A stretch of DNA of 64,000 nt from Streptomyces sp. SS1-1 (GCF_008973465.1 NZ_WBXN01000004.1:5620501-5684500), one strand, 5' to 3'. Shown: positions 1-8,033, counted from the stretch's first letter. Program-made: numbers and translations. The notes: generated from the letters alone by a model not told the origin.

Positions 1-2726
1 GACTCGACCCGCCAGTCGCCCTTCGCGTCCCGGCCCTGGAAGAAGCCGGCCTTCGTGTCGAAGAGGTTGACGTAGTCCTGGGCGCGGTTCAGGAAGTACG
101 CGGACTCCTCCTTGTACCGCTTGTCGCCCGTCTTCTTGTAGAGCGCCTGGCCCATCTTCGCGATGCCGTAGTCGTTGAGGTAGCCCTCCAGCGCCCACGA
201 CAGGCCCTCGTGCGTCTCGGTGCCGGTGTAGCCGAGGAACGGCGACGTCGCCATGCCCTTGCGGCCCACACCGGACGACGGCGGCACCACGGTCGCGTTC
301 TTCACGGCCGCGTCGTACGCCGACTTCGCGTCGAAGCCGACGCCCTTGACGTACGCGTCCGCGAACGCCACGTCCGAGGAGGTGCCCGTCATCAGGTCCG
401 CGTAGCCCGGCGAGGACCAGCGGGAGGTCCAGCCGCCGTCCTTGTACTGCTGCACGAACCCGTCGACCATCTCGCCCGCCTGCCCCGGTGTGAGCAGCGA
501 GTACGCCGGCCAGGTGGTGCGGTAGGTGTCCCAGAAGCCGTTGTTGACGTACACCTTGCCGTCGACGATCTTCGCGCCGGTGTGCGTCGGGGTGTCCGGG
601 TTCGGCATCTTCGAGAACGGCGACGCGTACTGGTACTTCGAACCGACCTTCTCGAAGCCGGAGTTCGGGTACAGGTACAGCCGGTACAGGCTGGAGTACA
701 GCGTGGTCAGCTGGTCCGGCGTCGCGCCCTCGACGGTCACCTTGCCGAGCAGCTTGTCCCACTGCCGCTGGGCCCGCGTCTTCACGGCGTCGAAGGAGGC
801 GCCGTCGATCTCCTGGCGCAGGTTGTCCTTGGCCTGGTCGATGCTGATGAGGGACGTGGCGAGCCGCAGCGTCACGGTGCGGTCGGCCCCGGCGTCGAAG
901 CGCAGATGCCCCTTCACCCCGCTGGCGGACCCGCCGGTCACCGGCTTGTCGAAGGTGCCGTAGACGAAGAGGCGGGTCGCGCCCGTCGACAGCCCGGACT
1001 TCACGTCCGAGTAGCCGGTGACGATCCCGTTCTCCTTGTCGAGGGTCAGCCCCGCCTGGTCGGTGACGTTGTCGAACAGGACGCTCGCGTCGTCACCGGG
1101 GTAGGTGAAGCGCAGCACCGCCGCGTGGTCCGTCGGCGCCATCTCCGCCTTCAGCCCGTTCTCGAACCGCACCCCGTAGTAGTACGGCCGCGCGGTCTCG
1201 TTCTCGTGCTTGAACGCGAGCGCGCGCGCCGAACGCCCGGTGTCGGGGGTGCCGGAGGCGGCCGACGGCATCACCTGGAACGTCTGCCGGTCACCCATCC
1301 ACGGGCTGGGCTCATGGCTGGCGCTGAACGCCTGGATCGTCGGCAGGTTGTCCGCGTTGTTCGCGCGGGCGTAGTCGTACAGCCAGCTCAGCGAGCCCGC
1401 GTTGGTCACCGGGGTCCAGAAGTTGAAGCCGTGCGGCACGGCCGTCGCCGGGAAGTTGTTGCCGCGCGAGAAGCCGCCGCTGGACAGGGTGCCGCGGGTG
1501 GTGAGCGCGTAGTCGGACAGGTGCGCCTTCGGCTTCTCGGGCGCGACCTCCTTCAGCGCCACGTCGTCCAGCCAGCCCCGGAACTTCGCCGGGCCCTTGG
1601 GGGAGTCGTACGCCACCAGGATGCGGTCGACGGTCTTGCCGTGCGCGACCGAGCCGATCCGGGAGACGACGTTGTTCCACTGGTTGACGTACAGCACCTT
1701 CGACGCGCCCTGACCGCGCGGCGAGAGGGGGAAGCCGTGCTGGTCGGCGGCGCCGAGGTCGCTGAGGTAGGTGCCGTCGGTGAAGGCCAGGTCGACGGAG
1801 ACGTTCGTGGCGTCGTAGTCCCGGTCGCCGTCCGCCATCGACGGGAAGACCCGGTAGGACAGCTGGGTGTCCCGGCCGACGGCCACGTTCACGTCGTAGA
1901 CCTTGTTGTACGAGTAGCCGCGCCCGTCCGCCGTGTGCCGGCCCGCGTAGCGCAGGGCCCGCTTGCCGGTGAAGCCGGCGCCCGCCTTGGCGGTCGGCGA
2001 GCCGCTCGGGCCGCGGTCGACGAGGGAGAGCATGTCCTGCGGCACCGGGCCGTCGTCGCCGCCCGTGGAGAACTGGACGTCGGCCAGCTGCAGAACACCG
2101 GAGGCGCCGTTGTTCTTGGTGATCTCCAGCCGGAAGTGCTGGTACTCGGCCGGCTCGGCGAGGTCGAACGTCTTGGTCTGGAACCGCTCGGCGAAGGTCT
2201 GGCCCGAGCGGGTGTCGACCGTCGTCCACTCCTTGCCGTCGGAGGAGCCCTTCAGGGTCCAGTCCCGCGGGTCGCGCTCGGCGAAGTCGTTCGCCGACGT
2301 GAGCGCGTACTTGGTGATCCTCGCCGGCTTGTCGAGGTCGAACTCCGCCCAGCCGGTGGCCTCGAAGACCAGCCACTTGCTGCTGGGCTCCCCGTCGGCG
2401 AGGTTCTCCTTCACCTCACCGGCGCCGGAGTTCTCCCCGTTCGCCCGTACGTCCGTGACATGGTCCGTCACGTTGCCCGGGATGCCGCTGCTGTAGCCGC
2501 CGTCCACGCCCGAGGCGCGTTTCGCGCCCCCGGGACCGGTGTCGACGGTATTGAGCCAGTCGGGAGCCGGGTCGTCCGCCTCGAACGAGGACACGAACTC
2601 CCGGTCGGCCGCCGCGGGCGCCTGCGGCAGGGCCACCGCCGCGCCCTGCGAGCCCATGGTCAAAGCGAAGGCGGTCGCCGACACGACCGCCGTACCCCAT
2701 CGGTGACGAGCTCTCTGCTGCTTCAA
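1..2726 (-). CDS. GH92 family alpha-1,2-mannosidase-like secreted glycosidase (3' end outside window)
   Basis: About 908 residues are present; the C-terminus lies beyond the left edge. The chosen start is TTG at 2726, preceded by AGGGAGGG six bases upstream; it begins a Sec signal peptide (MKQQRARHRW, then a hydrophobic run ending near AVALPQAPAAA). Residues ~40-180 look like a discoidin/F5-8 type carbohydrate-binding module. The catalytic half carries typical GH92 signatures, including GFWDTYRTTWP near residue 730, RWSSPGY and THEGLSWALE. GH92 enzymes are Ca-dependent exo-alpha-mannosidases that trim mannans or N-glycans outside the cell. It is transcribed divergently from ngcE, and a perfect 12-base palindrome lies in its leader. 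Family call is secure; linkage specificity is inferred. Confidence 0.88.
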   Translation of the reverse strand, partial: MKQQRARHRWGTAVVSATAFALTMGSQGAAVALPQAPAAADREFVSSFEADDPAPDWLNTVDTGPGGAKRASGVDGGYSSGIPGNVTDHVTDVRANGENSGAGEVKENLADGEPSSKWLVFEATGWAEFDLDKPARITKYALTSANDFAERDPRDWTLKGSSDGKEWTTVDTRSGQTFAERFQTKTFDLAEPAEYQHFRLEITKNNGASGVLQLADVQFSTGGDDGPVPQDMLSLVDRGPSGSPTAKAGAGFTGKRALRYAGRHTADGRGYSYNKVYDVNVAVGRDTQLSYRVFPSMADGDRDYDATNVSVDLAFTDGTYLSDLGAADQHGFPLSPRGQGASKVLYVNQWNNVVSRIGSVAHGKTVDRILVAYDSPKGPAKFRGWLDDVALKEVAPEKPKAHLSDYALTTRGTLSSGGFSRGNNFPATAVPHGFNFWTPVTNAGSLSWLYDYARANNADNLPTIQAFSASHEPSPWMGDRQTFQVMPSAASGTPDTGRSARALAFKHENETARPYYYGVRFENGLKAEMAPTDHAAVLRFTYPGDDASVLFDNVTDQAGLTLDKENGIVTGYSDVKSGLSTGATRLFVYGTFDKPVTGGSASGVKGHLRFDAGADRTVTLRLATSLISIDQAKDNLRQEIDGASFDAVKTRAQRQWDKLLGKVTVEGATPDQLTTLYSSLYRLYLYPNSGFEKVGSKYQYASPFSKMPNPDTPTHTGAKIVDGKVYVNNGFWDTYRTTWPAYSLLTPGQAGEMVDGFVQQYKDGGWTSRWSSPGYADLMTGTSSDVAFADAYVKGVGFDAKSAYDAAVKNATVVPPSSGVGRKGMATSPFLGYTGTETHEGLSWALEGYLNDYGIAKMGQALYKKTGDKRYKEESAYFLNRAQDYVNLFDTKAGFFQGRDAKGDWRVE

Positions 2727-2748
2727 CAGGTACCCTCCCTGCGCGCGG

Positions 2749-2760
2749 GACAACGTTGTC
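2749..2760. promoter_or_regulatory. Perfect palindrome GACAACGTTGTC in the GH92 leader, likely repressor operator
   Basis: The twelve bases read identically on both strands. The site lies about 22 bases upstream of the GH92 TTG start, probably after the transcription start, where a bound repressor would block elongation. The form (a centred CG with AAC/GTT arms) is typical of LacI-family sugar repressors. No lacI-type gene is in the window, so the regulator is unknown. Confidence 0.55.
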
Positions 2761-2950
2761 AAATTCGCTGCGCAAGGAACAGTAGTGGCTCAAGTGCAGG
2801 GCATTGTCAAGGGTGTTGAGTGTGCCGTTCGGGGCTTATGGCGTGGATTTTTCCGGCAAGCCTCGCACAGGCCCCGCATATTTCCGTGAGGTCTCAACTC
2901 GGAAAAGACCATCGGTGAACCTTGCATTCGATCTTGCTCCGCTGGCGGGA

Positions 2951-2966
2951 AGTGGACTATACCTGT
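2951..2966. promoter_or_regulatory. DasR-responsive element-like site upstream of ngcE
   Basis: AGTGGACTATACCTGT matches the DasR consensus (A-C/G-TGGTCTAGACCA-G/C-T) at 12 of 16 positions, keeping the GG..CTA..ACC core. It overlaps a possible -10 (TATACC) and ends 114 bases before the ngcE start. DasR is the GntR-family regulator that senses GlcNAc/GlcN phosphates in streptomycetes, which fits an amino-sugar importer operon. Binding is inferred only from sequence. Confidence 0.5.
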
Positions 2967-3034
2967 CGGCACTTCACCACAAGATTCCGCACTTCCTGCA
3001 CGACCCCAGCTTGACCCGATCGCGGTGCCGGGGA

Positions 3035-3046
3035 GGATCCGGTTCA
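3035..3046 (+). promoter_or_regulatory. 12-mer GGATCCGGTTCA shared with the rok7B7 promoter
   Basis: The same twelve bases occur at 6602-6613, just before the rok7B7 promoter. This copy is 35 bases before the ngcE ATG. An identical 12-mer before an operon and before the neighbouring regulator gene suggests a shared regulator site, but chance in GC-rich DNA cannot be excluded. Confidence 0.35.
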
Positions 3047-3080
3047 CCGCCTGAGTCCTGGAGAAGGCGAGGACTTGAGC

Positions 3081-4535
3081 ATGGGATCCACTTCTGCCCA
3101 GAATCCCGAGAACGGCGGTACCACCGCGGGAGTCGGCCGGCGCGATCTGATCAAGCGGTCCGCCGCACTGGGTCTGATCTCCGTTCCGACCATGAGCTTC
3201 CTGTCCGCGTGTGCGAGCGGCGGCGGGGACGATTCCAGCAATGACTCCGAGGGCAAGACCTCCAAGTCGAACCCGTTCGGGGTGAAGGACGGCAGCAAGC
3301 TCGACGTCGTCATCTTCAAGGGCGGTTACGGCGACGACTACGCCAAGGCCTGGGAGGCCAGCTTCAAGAAGAAGTGGGGCGTCACCTCGGTCCACACCGG
3401 CACCCAGGAGATCACCGGCAAGCTCCAGCCCCGCTTCAACGCCGGCAACCCGCCGGACATCGTCGACGACTCCGGCGCCCAGCAGATCCCGATCGACGTG
3501 CTGTACAAGAACGGGCAACTCGTGGACCTCGCCGAGGTCCTGGACGCCCCGTCCGTCGACGACCCGGGCAAGAAGGTCCGCGACACCCTGATCCCGGGCA
3601 CGCTCGACGCCGGCATGCAGGGCGGCAAGGTCGTCGCGCTGAACTACATCTACACGGTGTGGGGCCTGTGGTACTCCGGCAAGCTCTTCAAGGAGAAGGG
3701 CTGGACGGCGCCGAAGACCTGGGACGAGTTCCTCGCCATCTGCAAGGAGGCCAAGGCCGACGGCATCGGCGGCCTCGCGCACCAGGGCAAGTACCCGTAC
3801 TACATCAACGTGGCCATCATGGACCTCATCGCCAAGACCGGCGGTCTGGACGCCATGAAGGCGATCGACAACCTCGAACCCAACGCGTTCGTGGGCTCGG
3901 ACGCGGCGACCGCCGCCGTCGAGGCCATCTACGAGGTCGTCGAGAAGGGCTATCTGATGCCCGGCACGAACGGCCTGACCCACACCGAGTCCCAGACCCG
4001 CTGGAACCAGTACAAGGCCGCCTTCATCACCAGCGGCTCCTGGCTGGAGAACGAGCAGCTGAAGACGACGCCGGACGACTTCGACATGAAGTTCCTGCCG
4101 ATGCCGCTGCTGCCCGACAGCAAGCTGCCCTTCGAGGCGATCCGCGCCGGCTCCGGCGAGCCCTTCATCATCCCGTCCAAGGCCAAGAACCTCGCGGGGG
4201 CCAAGGAGTTCATGCGGATGATGCTGTCCAAGGAGTGGTCGACGCTGTTCGCCAAGGAGGCGAACTCCCTCACCATCCTCAAGGACGGCGTCGACTCCGG
4301 CGTCCAGCTGCGCCCCGGCACCCAGTCCACCGTCGAGGCGTCCAAGGCGGCGGGCACCAACACCTTCCGGTACCTCTACACCGAGTGGTACAGCGAGATG
4401 GGCACGGCCATCGAGAACGCCTCCAACGAGCTGATGGCCAAGCGCATCCAGCCCAAGGAGTGGCTGAAGCGGGCCCAGGCGGCCGTCGACAAGCAGGCCA
4501 AGGACCCGGAGTCCAAGAAGAACCACCGGGACTAG
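3081..4535 (+). CDS. ngcE: N-acetylglucosamine/diacetylchitobiose ABC transporter, substrate-binding lipoprotein NgcE
   Basis: A 484-residue extracellular solute-binding protein (family 1) that delivers amino sugars to the NgcFG permease. The N-terminus has a twin-arginine motif (RRDLIKRS, residues ~19-26) followed by a lipobox (LSAC), so it is exported by Tat and lipid-anchored. The start is ATG 3081 with GCGAGG seven bases upstream; a TTG at 3075 is in frame but sits too close to that site. The following permease genes and the ROK regulator match the ngcEFG-rok7B7 order of S. coelicolor. A strong hairpin directly follows the stop codon. No ATP-binding subunit is encoded here; related Streptomyces importers share the MsiK ATPase. 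Confidence 0.9.
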   Translation: MGSTSAQNPENGGTTAGVGRRDLIKRSAALGLISVPTMSFLSACASGGGDDSSNDSEGKTSKSNPFGVKDGSKLDVVIFKGGYGDDYAKAWEASFKKKWGVTSVHTGTQEITGKLQPRFNAGNPPDIVDDSGAQQIPIDVLYKNGQLVDLAEVLDAPSVDDPGKKVRDTLIPGTLDAGMQGGKVVALNYIYTVWGLWYSGKLFKEKGWTAPKTWDEFLAICKEAKADGIGGLAHQGKYPYYINVAIMDLIAKTGGLDAMKAIDNLEPNAFVGSDAATAAVEAIYEVVEKGYLMPGTNGLTHTESQTRWNQYKAAFITSGSWLENEQLKTTPDDFDMKFLPMPLLPDSKLPFEAIRAGSGEPFIIPSKAKNLAGAKEFMRMMLSKEWSTLFAKEANSLTILKDGVDSGVQLRPGTQSTVEASKAAGTNTFRYLYTEWYSEMGTAIENASNELMAKRIQPKEWLKRAQAAVDKQAKDPESKKNHRD

Positions 4536-4548
4536 TTCCACCGGCCCC

Positions 4549-4586
4549 GCGGGGTGCGGATGACGTGTACGTCACCCGCACCCCGC
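4549..4586 (+). terminator. Long intercistronic hairpin between ngcE and ngcF
   Basis: GCGGGGTGCGG (4549-4559) pairs perfectly with CCGCACCCCGC (4576-4586), and inside it TGACGT (4561-4566) pairs with ACGTCA (4569-4574) around a two-base loop. Only one A/C mismatch interrupts a 17-pair stem. It starts 13 bases after the ngcE stop. Such hairpins usually protect the upstream message or partly end transcription, giving more binding protein than permease. Confidence 0.8.
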
Positions 4587-4634
4587 CGGGGCGTCGCCGC
4601 AGCGCCGTCGGGAACACAGGGCAGGAAGACGCCA

Positions 4635-5564
4635 ATGCGTAAAGGGCAGTACCGGTTCGTCGCGGGATTTCTGTTCGCTCCCGTGGCCATCTACGTGACC
4701 TTCGTGATCTGGCCGTACATCCAGACGTTCGGGTACTCCCTGACCGACTGGAAGGGGCAGTCGCAGACCTTCAGTTTCGTCGGGCTCGACAACTACAAGG
4801 CGTTGTTCCAGGACGACGTCTTCATGGGAGCCATCTGGCACAACATCCTGTTCCTGATCTTCATCCCGGTGAGCACGATCCTGATCGCGCTGTTCTTCGC
4901 GTTCATGCTGAACGCCGGCGGACGCAGCAGGTCGGGAGGGGTGTCCGGGGTCGCGGGCTCCAAGTACTACCGCGTCGTCTACTTCTTTCCGCAGGTCCTC
5001 TCACTGGCGATCATGGCGGTGCTCTTCGGGGCCGTCTACCGCAGTGACGGCGGCGGAATGCTCAACGGTCTCCTGATCAAACTCGGACTGGTCTCCGAGA
5101 ACAGCCCGGTGGAATGGCTCAACGAGCCGAACATCGTCCTGTGGGCCCTTCTGGTGGTCGTCGTCTGGCACGGCGTGGGCTTCTATCTCGTGCTGTTCTC
5201 CGCCGCCATGCAGTCCATTCCGAAGGACATCTACGAGGCGGCGCTCATCGACGGCGCCGGCCGTGCGCAGTCCTTCTTCCGCATCACGCTGCCCCTGCTG
5301 TGGGATTCCGTGCAGACCGCGTGGGTCTATCTCGGAATCGCCGCGATGGACATGTTCATCCTGGTCTCCACGATGACGTCCGGGGACTTCGGCGGCGGCC
5401 CCGACCACCACAGCGAGGTCATGGCGACCGTGATGATGCGGAACTTCCAGCTGTACGGGAGGAGCGGCTACGCCTGTGCGATGGGCGTGGTGATGCTTGT
5501 CCTCACCCTGATCGTGTCCGTGTTCACGCTGCGTGCCACCCGCCGCGAGCGCATCGAGTTCTGA
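4635..5564 (+). CDS. ngcF: Amino-sugar ABC transporter permease NgcF
   Basis: A 309-residue inner-membrane permease of the MalF/UgpA type, with about six membrane segments. The conserved cytoplasmic EAA loop that docks the ATPase reads EAALIDGAGRAQSFFRITLP (residues ~205-224). The start is ATG 4635 (MRKGQYRF), with a GGAAG site a few bases upstream; an in-frame upstream extension would run through the intercistronic hairpin and is rejected. The gene follows ngcE after 99 bases and precedes ngcG by 18 bases. It forms the translocation channel for N-acetylglucosamine or chitobiose together with NgcG. Confidence 0.88.
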   Translation: MRKGQYRFVAGFLFAPVAIYVTFVIWPYIQTFGYSLTDWKGQSQTFSFVGLDNYKALFQDDVFMGAIWHNILFLIFIPVSTILIALFFAFMLNAGGRSRSGGVSGVAGSKYYRVVYFFPQVLSLAIMAVLFGAVYRSDGGGMLNGLLIKLGLVSENSPVEWLNEPNIVLWALLVVVVWHGVGFYLVLFSAAMQSIPKDIYEAALIDGAGRAQSFFRITLPLLWDSVQTAWVYLGIAAMDMFILVSTMTSGDFGGGPDHHSEVMATVMMRNFQLYGRSGYACAMGVVMLVLTLIVSVFTLRATRRERIEF

Positions 5565-5582
5565 GCGGGAGAGAAGACGACG

Positions 5583-6518
5583 ATGAGCGCACCCCTCAAG
5601 GAGACCCCCGCGGCGAGCGGCACGGTCCCGGCCCAGTCCTCGGTCCGCAAGAGCCCGCCCCGCCCCGGCGACCAGCGCAGCGAAGGCGTCGTACTGAACG
5701 TCTTCTCGCACGGCTTCCTCGCCCTGTGGGCGCTGCTGATCGTGCTGCCGCTGCTGTGGCTGGTGCTCAGCTCCTTCAAGACCGACGCCCAGATCGGCGG
5801 CTCGGCCTTCGGCTGGCCGCAGAACTGGTCGCTGGACGTCTTCTCCCGCGCCTGGGAGAAGGGCATCGGCGACTACTTCCTGAACACCGTCATCGTGCTG
5901 GTCTTCTCGGTGCCGCTGACGATGCTGTTCGGCTCGATGGCGGCGTACGTGCTGGCCCGCTACGAGTTCTGGGGCAACCGGTTCCTGTACTTCTTCTTCG
6001 TCGCGGGCGCCATGTTCCCGGTGTTCCTGGCGCTGGTGCCGCTGTTCTTCATGGTGCGGCGCCTGGACATGCTGAACACGTACCAGGGGCTGATCCTGGT
6101 GTACGTCGCCTACTCGATGCCGTTCACCGTGTTCTTCATGCACTCCTTCTTCCGGACGCTGCCCACGGCCGTCTTCGAGGCGGCGATCCTGGACGGGGCC
6201 TCGCACAGCCGGACCTTCTTCCAGGTGATGCTGCCGATGGCGAAGCCGGGTCTGCTGAGCGTCGGCATCTTCAACACGCTGGGCCAGTGGAACCAGTTCA
6301 TCCTGCCGACGGTCCTCATGCAGCCGCAGAGCGGCGACGATCCCGAGCGCTACGTCCTCACCCAGGGGCTCATCCAGCTCCAGCAGCAGCAGGGCTACGC
6401 CTCCGACCTCCCGGTCCTCTTCGCCGGCGTGACCATCGCGATGATCCCGATGCTGGTCGTGTACCTGTCCTTCCAGCGGCAGGTCCAGGCGGGTCTCACG
6501 TCCGCGACTCTGAAATGA
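5583..6518 (+). CDS. ngcG: Amino-sugar ABC transporter permease NgcG
   Basis: A 311-residue permease of the MalG type with a ~45-residue polar N-terminus, then about six membrane segments. The EAA loop is EAAILDGASHSRTFFQVMLP (residues ~199-218). The start is ATG 5583 with a GGGAGAG ribosome site. It is the last gene of ngcEFG and is followed by a strong stem-loop. It pairs with NgcF to form the membrane channel. The operon lacks an ATPase gene, as is usual for this group in Streptomyces. Confidence 0.88.
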   Translation: MSAPLKETPAASGTVPAQSSVRKSPPRPGDQRSEGVVLNVFSHGFLALWALLIVLPLLWLVLSSFKTDAQIGGSAFGWPQNWSLDVFSRAWEKGIGDYFLNTVIVLVFSVPLTMLFGSMAAYVLARYEFWGNRFLYFFFVAGAMFPVFLALVPLFFMVRRLDMLNTYQGLILVYVAYSMPFTVFFMHSFFRTLPTAVFEAAILDGASHSRTFFQVMLPMAKPGLLSVGIFNTLGQWNQFILPTVLMQPQSGDDPERYVLTQGLIQLQQQQGYASDLPVLFAGVTIAMIPMLVVYLSFQRQVQAGLTSATLK

Positions 6519-6547
6519 ACCACGGGTAGCGCTCCGCAGCCGAGCGT

Positions 6548-6583
6548 GCGCACGCCGTTCCCCGCCCAGGGAGCGGCGTGCGC
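6548..6583 (+). terminator. Terminator of the ngcEFG operon
   Basis: GCGCACGCCG (6548-6557) pairs with CGGCGTGCGC (6574-6583), and the stem continues inward with TTCCC against GGGAG around a CGCCCA loop. The ~15-pair stem lies 30 bases after the ngcG stop and before the rok7B7 promoter. It has no U-run, as is common in Streptomyces. Confidence 0.8.
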
Positions 6584-6601
6584 CGCTGTGTGCACGTACC
6601 C

Positions 6602-6654
6602 GGATCCGGTTCAACCTCTTGACGGGAGGCGACCCGAACGGCTCAGCTTAGAGT
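6602..6654 (+). promoter_or_regulatory. rok7B7 promoter with putative Rok7B7 autoregulatory site
   Basis: GGATCCGGTTCA (6602-6613) runs into TCAACCTCTTGAC (6611-6623), which matches 10 of 13 positions of the Rok7B7 motif as I recall it (TTKAMKHSTTSAV). TTGACG (6619-6624) is a good -35. A -10 could be TCAGCT (6643-6648, spacer 18) or TAGAGT (6649-6654, spacer too long). The overlap of motif and -35 suggests autorepression. Confidence 0.5.
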
Positions 6655-6712
6655 TCACTAGTTGGACACGAACGGGGCCTCACCGAAGCGGTCCCGCGCG
6701 CAGGAGGTCGTC

Positions 6713-7912
6713 GTGGAGACTCCGGGGTCGCAGTCGTCGCTGCACCGAGCCAACCTGGAACGGGTGGTCCGGGCCGTTCGGCTGGCCGGATCACTCACCC
6801 AGGCCGAGATCGCGAGGACCACGGGTCTGTCCGCGGCGACGGTCTCCAATATCGTCCGGGAGCTCAAGGACGGCGGAACGGTCGAGGTCACGCCCACGTC
6901 GGCGGGCGGGCGCCGGGCCCGCAGCGTCTCCCTGAGCGGGGACGCCGGCATCGTCATCGGCGTCGACTTCGGCCACGCGCACCTGCGGGTGGCGGTGGGC
7001 AACCTCGCCCACCAGGTGCTGGCCGAGGAGTCCGAGCCGCTGGACGTGGACGCCTCCTCCGCCCAGGGCTTCGACCGCGCGGAAGAGCTGGTCAACCGGC
7101 TGATCGCGGCGACCGGCGTCGATCGTTCCAAGGTCGCCGGGGTGGGCCTCGGCGTGCCCGGCCCGATCGACGTCGAGTCCGGCACCCTGGGCTCGACGGC
7201 CATCCTGCCGGGCTGGACCGGCACCAAACCCGCCGAGGAGCTGCGCGAGCGGCTCGGCGTGCCCGTGCACGTCGACAACGACGCCAACCTGGGCGCCCTG
7301 GGCGAGCTGGTCTGGGGCAGCGGGCGCGGGGTGCGGGACCTGGCGTACATCAAGGTCGCCAGCGGCGTCGGGGCCGGCCTGGTCATCGACGGCAAGATCT
7401 ACCGGGGGCCCGGCGGCACCGCGGGGGAGATCGGGCACATCACCCTGGACGAGTCCGGCCCGGTGTGCCGCTGCGGCAACCGCGGCTGCCTGGAGACCTT
7501 CGCGGCGGCGCGCTACGTGCTGCCGCTGCTGCAGGGCAGTCACGGCACGGATCTGACCATGGAGGGCGTCGTACGCCTGGCCAGGGACGGGGATCCGGGC
7601 TGCCGCCGTGTCGTCGCCGACGTCGGCCGGCACATCGGCAGCGGCGTCGCCCAGCTCTGCAACCTCCTGAACCCGAGCCGGGTGGTCCTCGGGGGCGATC
7701 TCGCGGAGGCCGGTGAGCTGGTCCTGGGGCCCATCAGGGAGTCCGTGGGGCGCTATGCCATCCCCAGTGCCGCCCGCCAACTGAGCGTGCTTCCTGGGGC
7801 CCTTGGAGGCCGTGCCGAGGTGCTCGGCGCCCTCGCTCTCGCGCTCAGCGAGATGGGCGATTCGACCCTTTTGGACAGCACTCTGCACGCGGCTGCCCCC
7901 GTCTTCACTTAG
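6713..7912 (+). CDS. rok7B7: ROK-family transcriptional regulator Rok7B7
   Basis: A 399-residue ROK regulator. Residues ~10-60 form a winged helix-turn-helix (SLTQAEIARTTGLSAATVSNIV); the rest is the sugar-kinase-like ROK fold with GVDFGHAHLRVAVG, the VDNDANLGALGE segment and the zinc motif CRCGNRGCLE. The start chosen is GTG 6713, five bases after a perfect AGGAGG; the longer frame from TTG 6662 has no ribosome site. In S. coelicolor the orthologue sits between ngcEFG and xylFGH and affects xylose use, carbon catabolite repression and antibiotic production. Candidate sites are seen before its own gene and before xylF. Confidence 0.9.
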   Translation: METPGSQSSLHRANLERVVRAVRLAGSLTQAEIARTTGLSAATVSNIVRELKDGGTVEVTPTSAGGRRARSVSLSGDAGIVIGVDFGHAHLRVAVGNLAHQVLAEESEPLDVDASSAQGFDRAEELVNRLIAATGVDRSKVAGVGLGVPGPIDVESGTLGSTAILPGWTGTKPAEELRERLGVPVHVDNDANLGALGELVWGSGRGVRDLAYIKVASGVGAGLVIDGKIYRGPGGTAGEIGHITLDESGPVCRCGNRGCLETFAAARYVLPLLQGSHGTDLTMEGVVRLARDGDPGCRRVVADVGRHIGSGVAQLCNLLNPSRVVLGGDLAEAGELVLGPIRESVGRYAIPSAARQLSVLPGALGGRAEVLGALALALSEMGDSTLLDSTLHAAAPVFT

Positions 7913-7920
7913 AGAACGGA

Positions 7921-7934
7921 TGGCACCGTTGCCA
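7921..7934. promoter_or_regulatory. Small inverted repeat TGGCA-N4-TGCCA upstream of xylF
   Basis: TGGCA and TGCCA flank CCGT, eight bases after the rok7B7 stop and 13 bases before the putative Rok7B7 site. It could be a second operator or a weak hairpin ending rok7B7 transcription. Confidence 0.3.
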
Positions 7935-7946
7935 ACCCGTTAAGGA

Positions 7947-7960
7947 TTTACTTCTTGACG
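7947..7960 (+). promoter_or_regulatory. Putative Rok7B7 binding site overlapping the xylF -35
   Basis: TTTACTTCTTGAC (7947-7959) fits all 13 positions of the motif I recall for Rok7B7 (TTKAMKHSTTSAV) and overlaps TTGACG (7955-7960), the likely -35 of xylFGH. Seventeen bases later TTGACT (7978-7983) may act as the -10. The match with the rok7B7 promoter (GGNTNNACNTCTTGACG) is visible in this window without outside data. Confidence 0.6.
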
Positions 7961-8033
7961 TCGCACGTGTGGCCGAGTTGACTTCCAGCCACCTCGGCCG
8001 CAACGTCGCGGCCTCGTCAGGGAGGTTTCTGAA

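Larger units (their letters stand above)
2727..3080. other. Divergent control region between the GH92 gene and ngcE (354 bases, no gene)
   Basis: This gap separates two outward-reading sugar genes. On the minus strand a TTGACA box at 2805-2810 is a plausible -35 for the GH92 gene, with a TACTGT hexamer at 2779-2784 (spacer 20, longer than ideal). Downstream of that lies the palindrome at 2749-2760. On the plus strand a TATACC hexamer at 2958-2963 lies inside a DasR-like site. Near ngcE is GGATCCGGTTCA (3035-3046), found again before rok7B7. I see no small gene here. Confidence 0.5.

Noticed and set aside
210..2819. An 869-residue plus-strand open frame across the GH92 gene
   Set aside because: Antisense shadow of the GH92 gene with low-complexity Arg/Val/Gly composition.
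6662..6712. A TTG start at 6662 for rok7B7, close to a TAGAGT box
   Set aside because: The extension has no family similarity, and GTG 6713 follows a perfect AGGAGG at ideal spacing.
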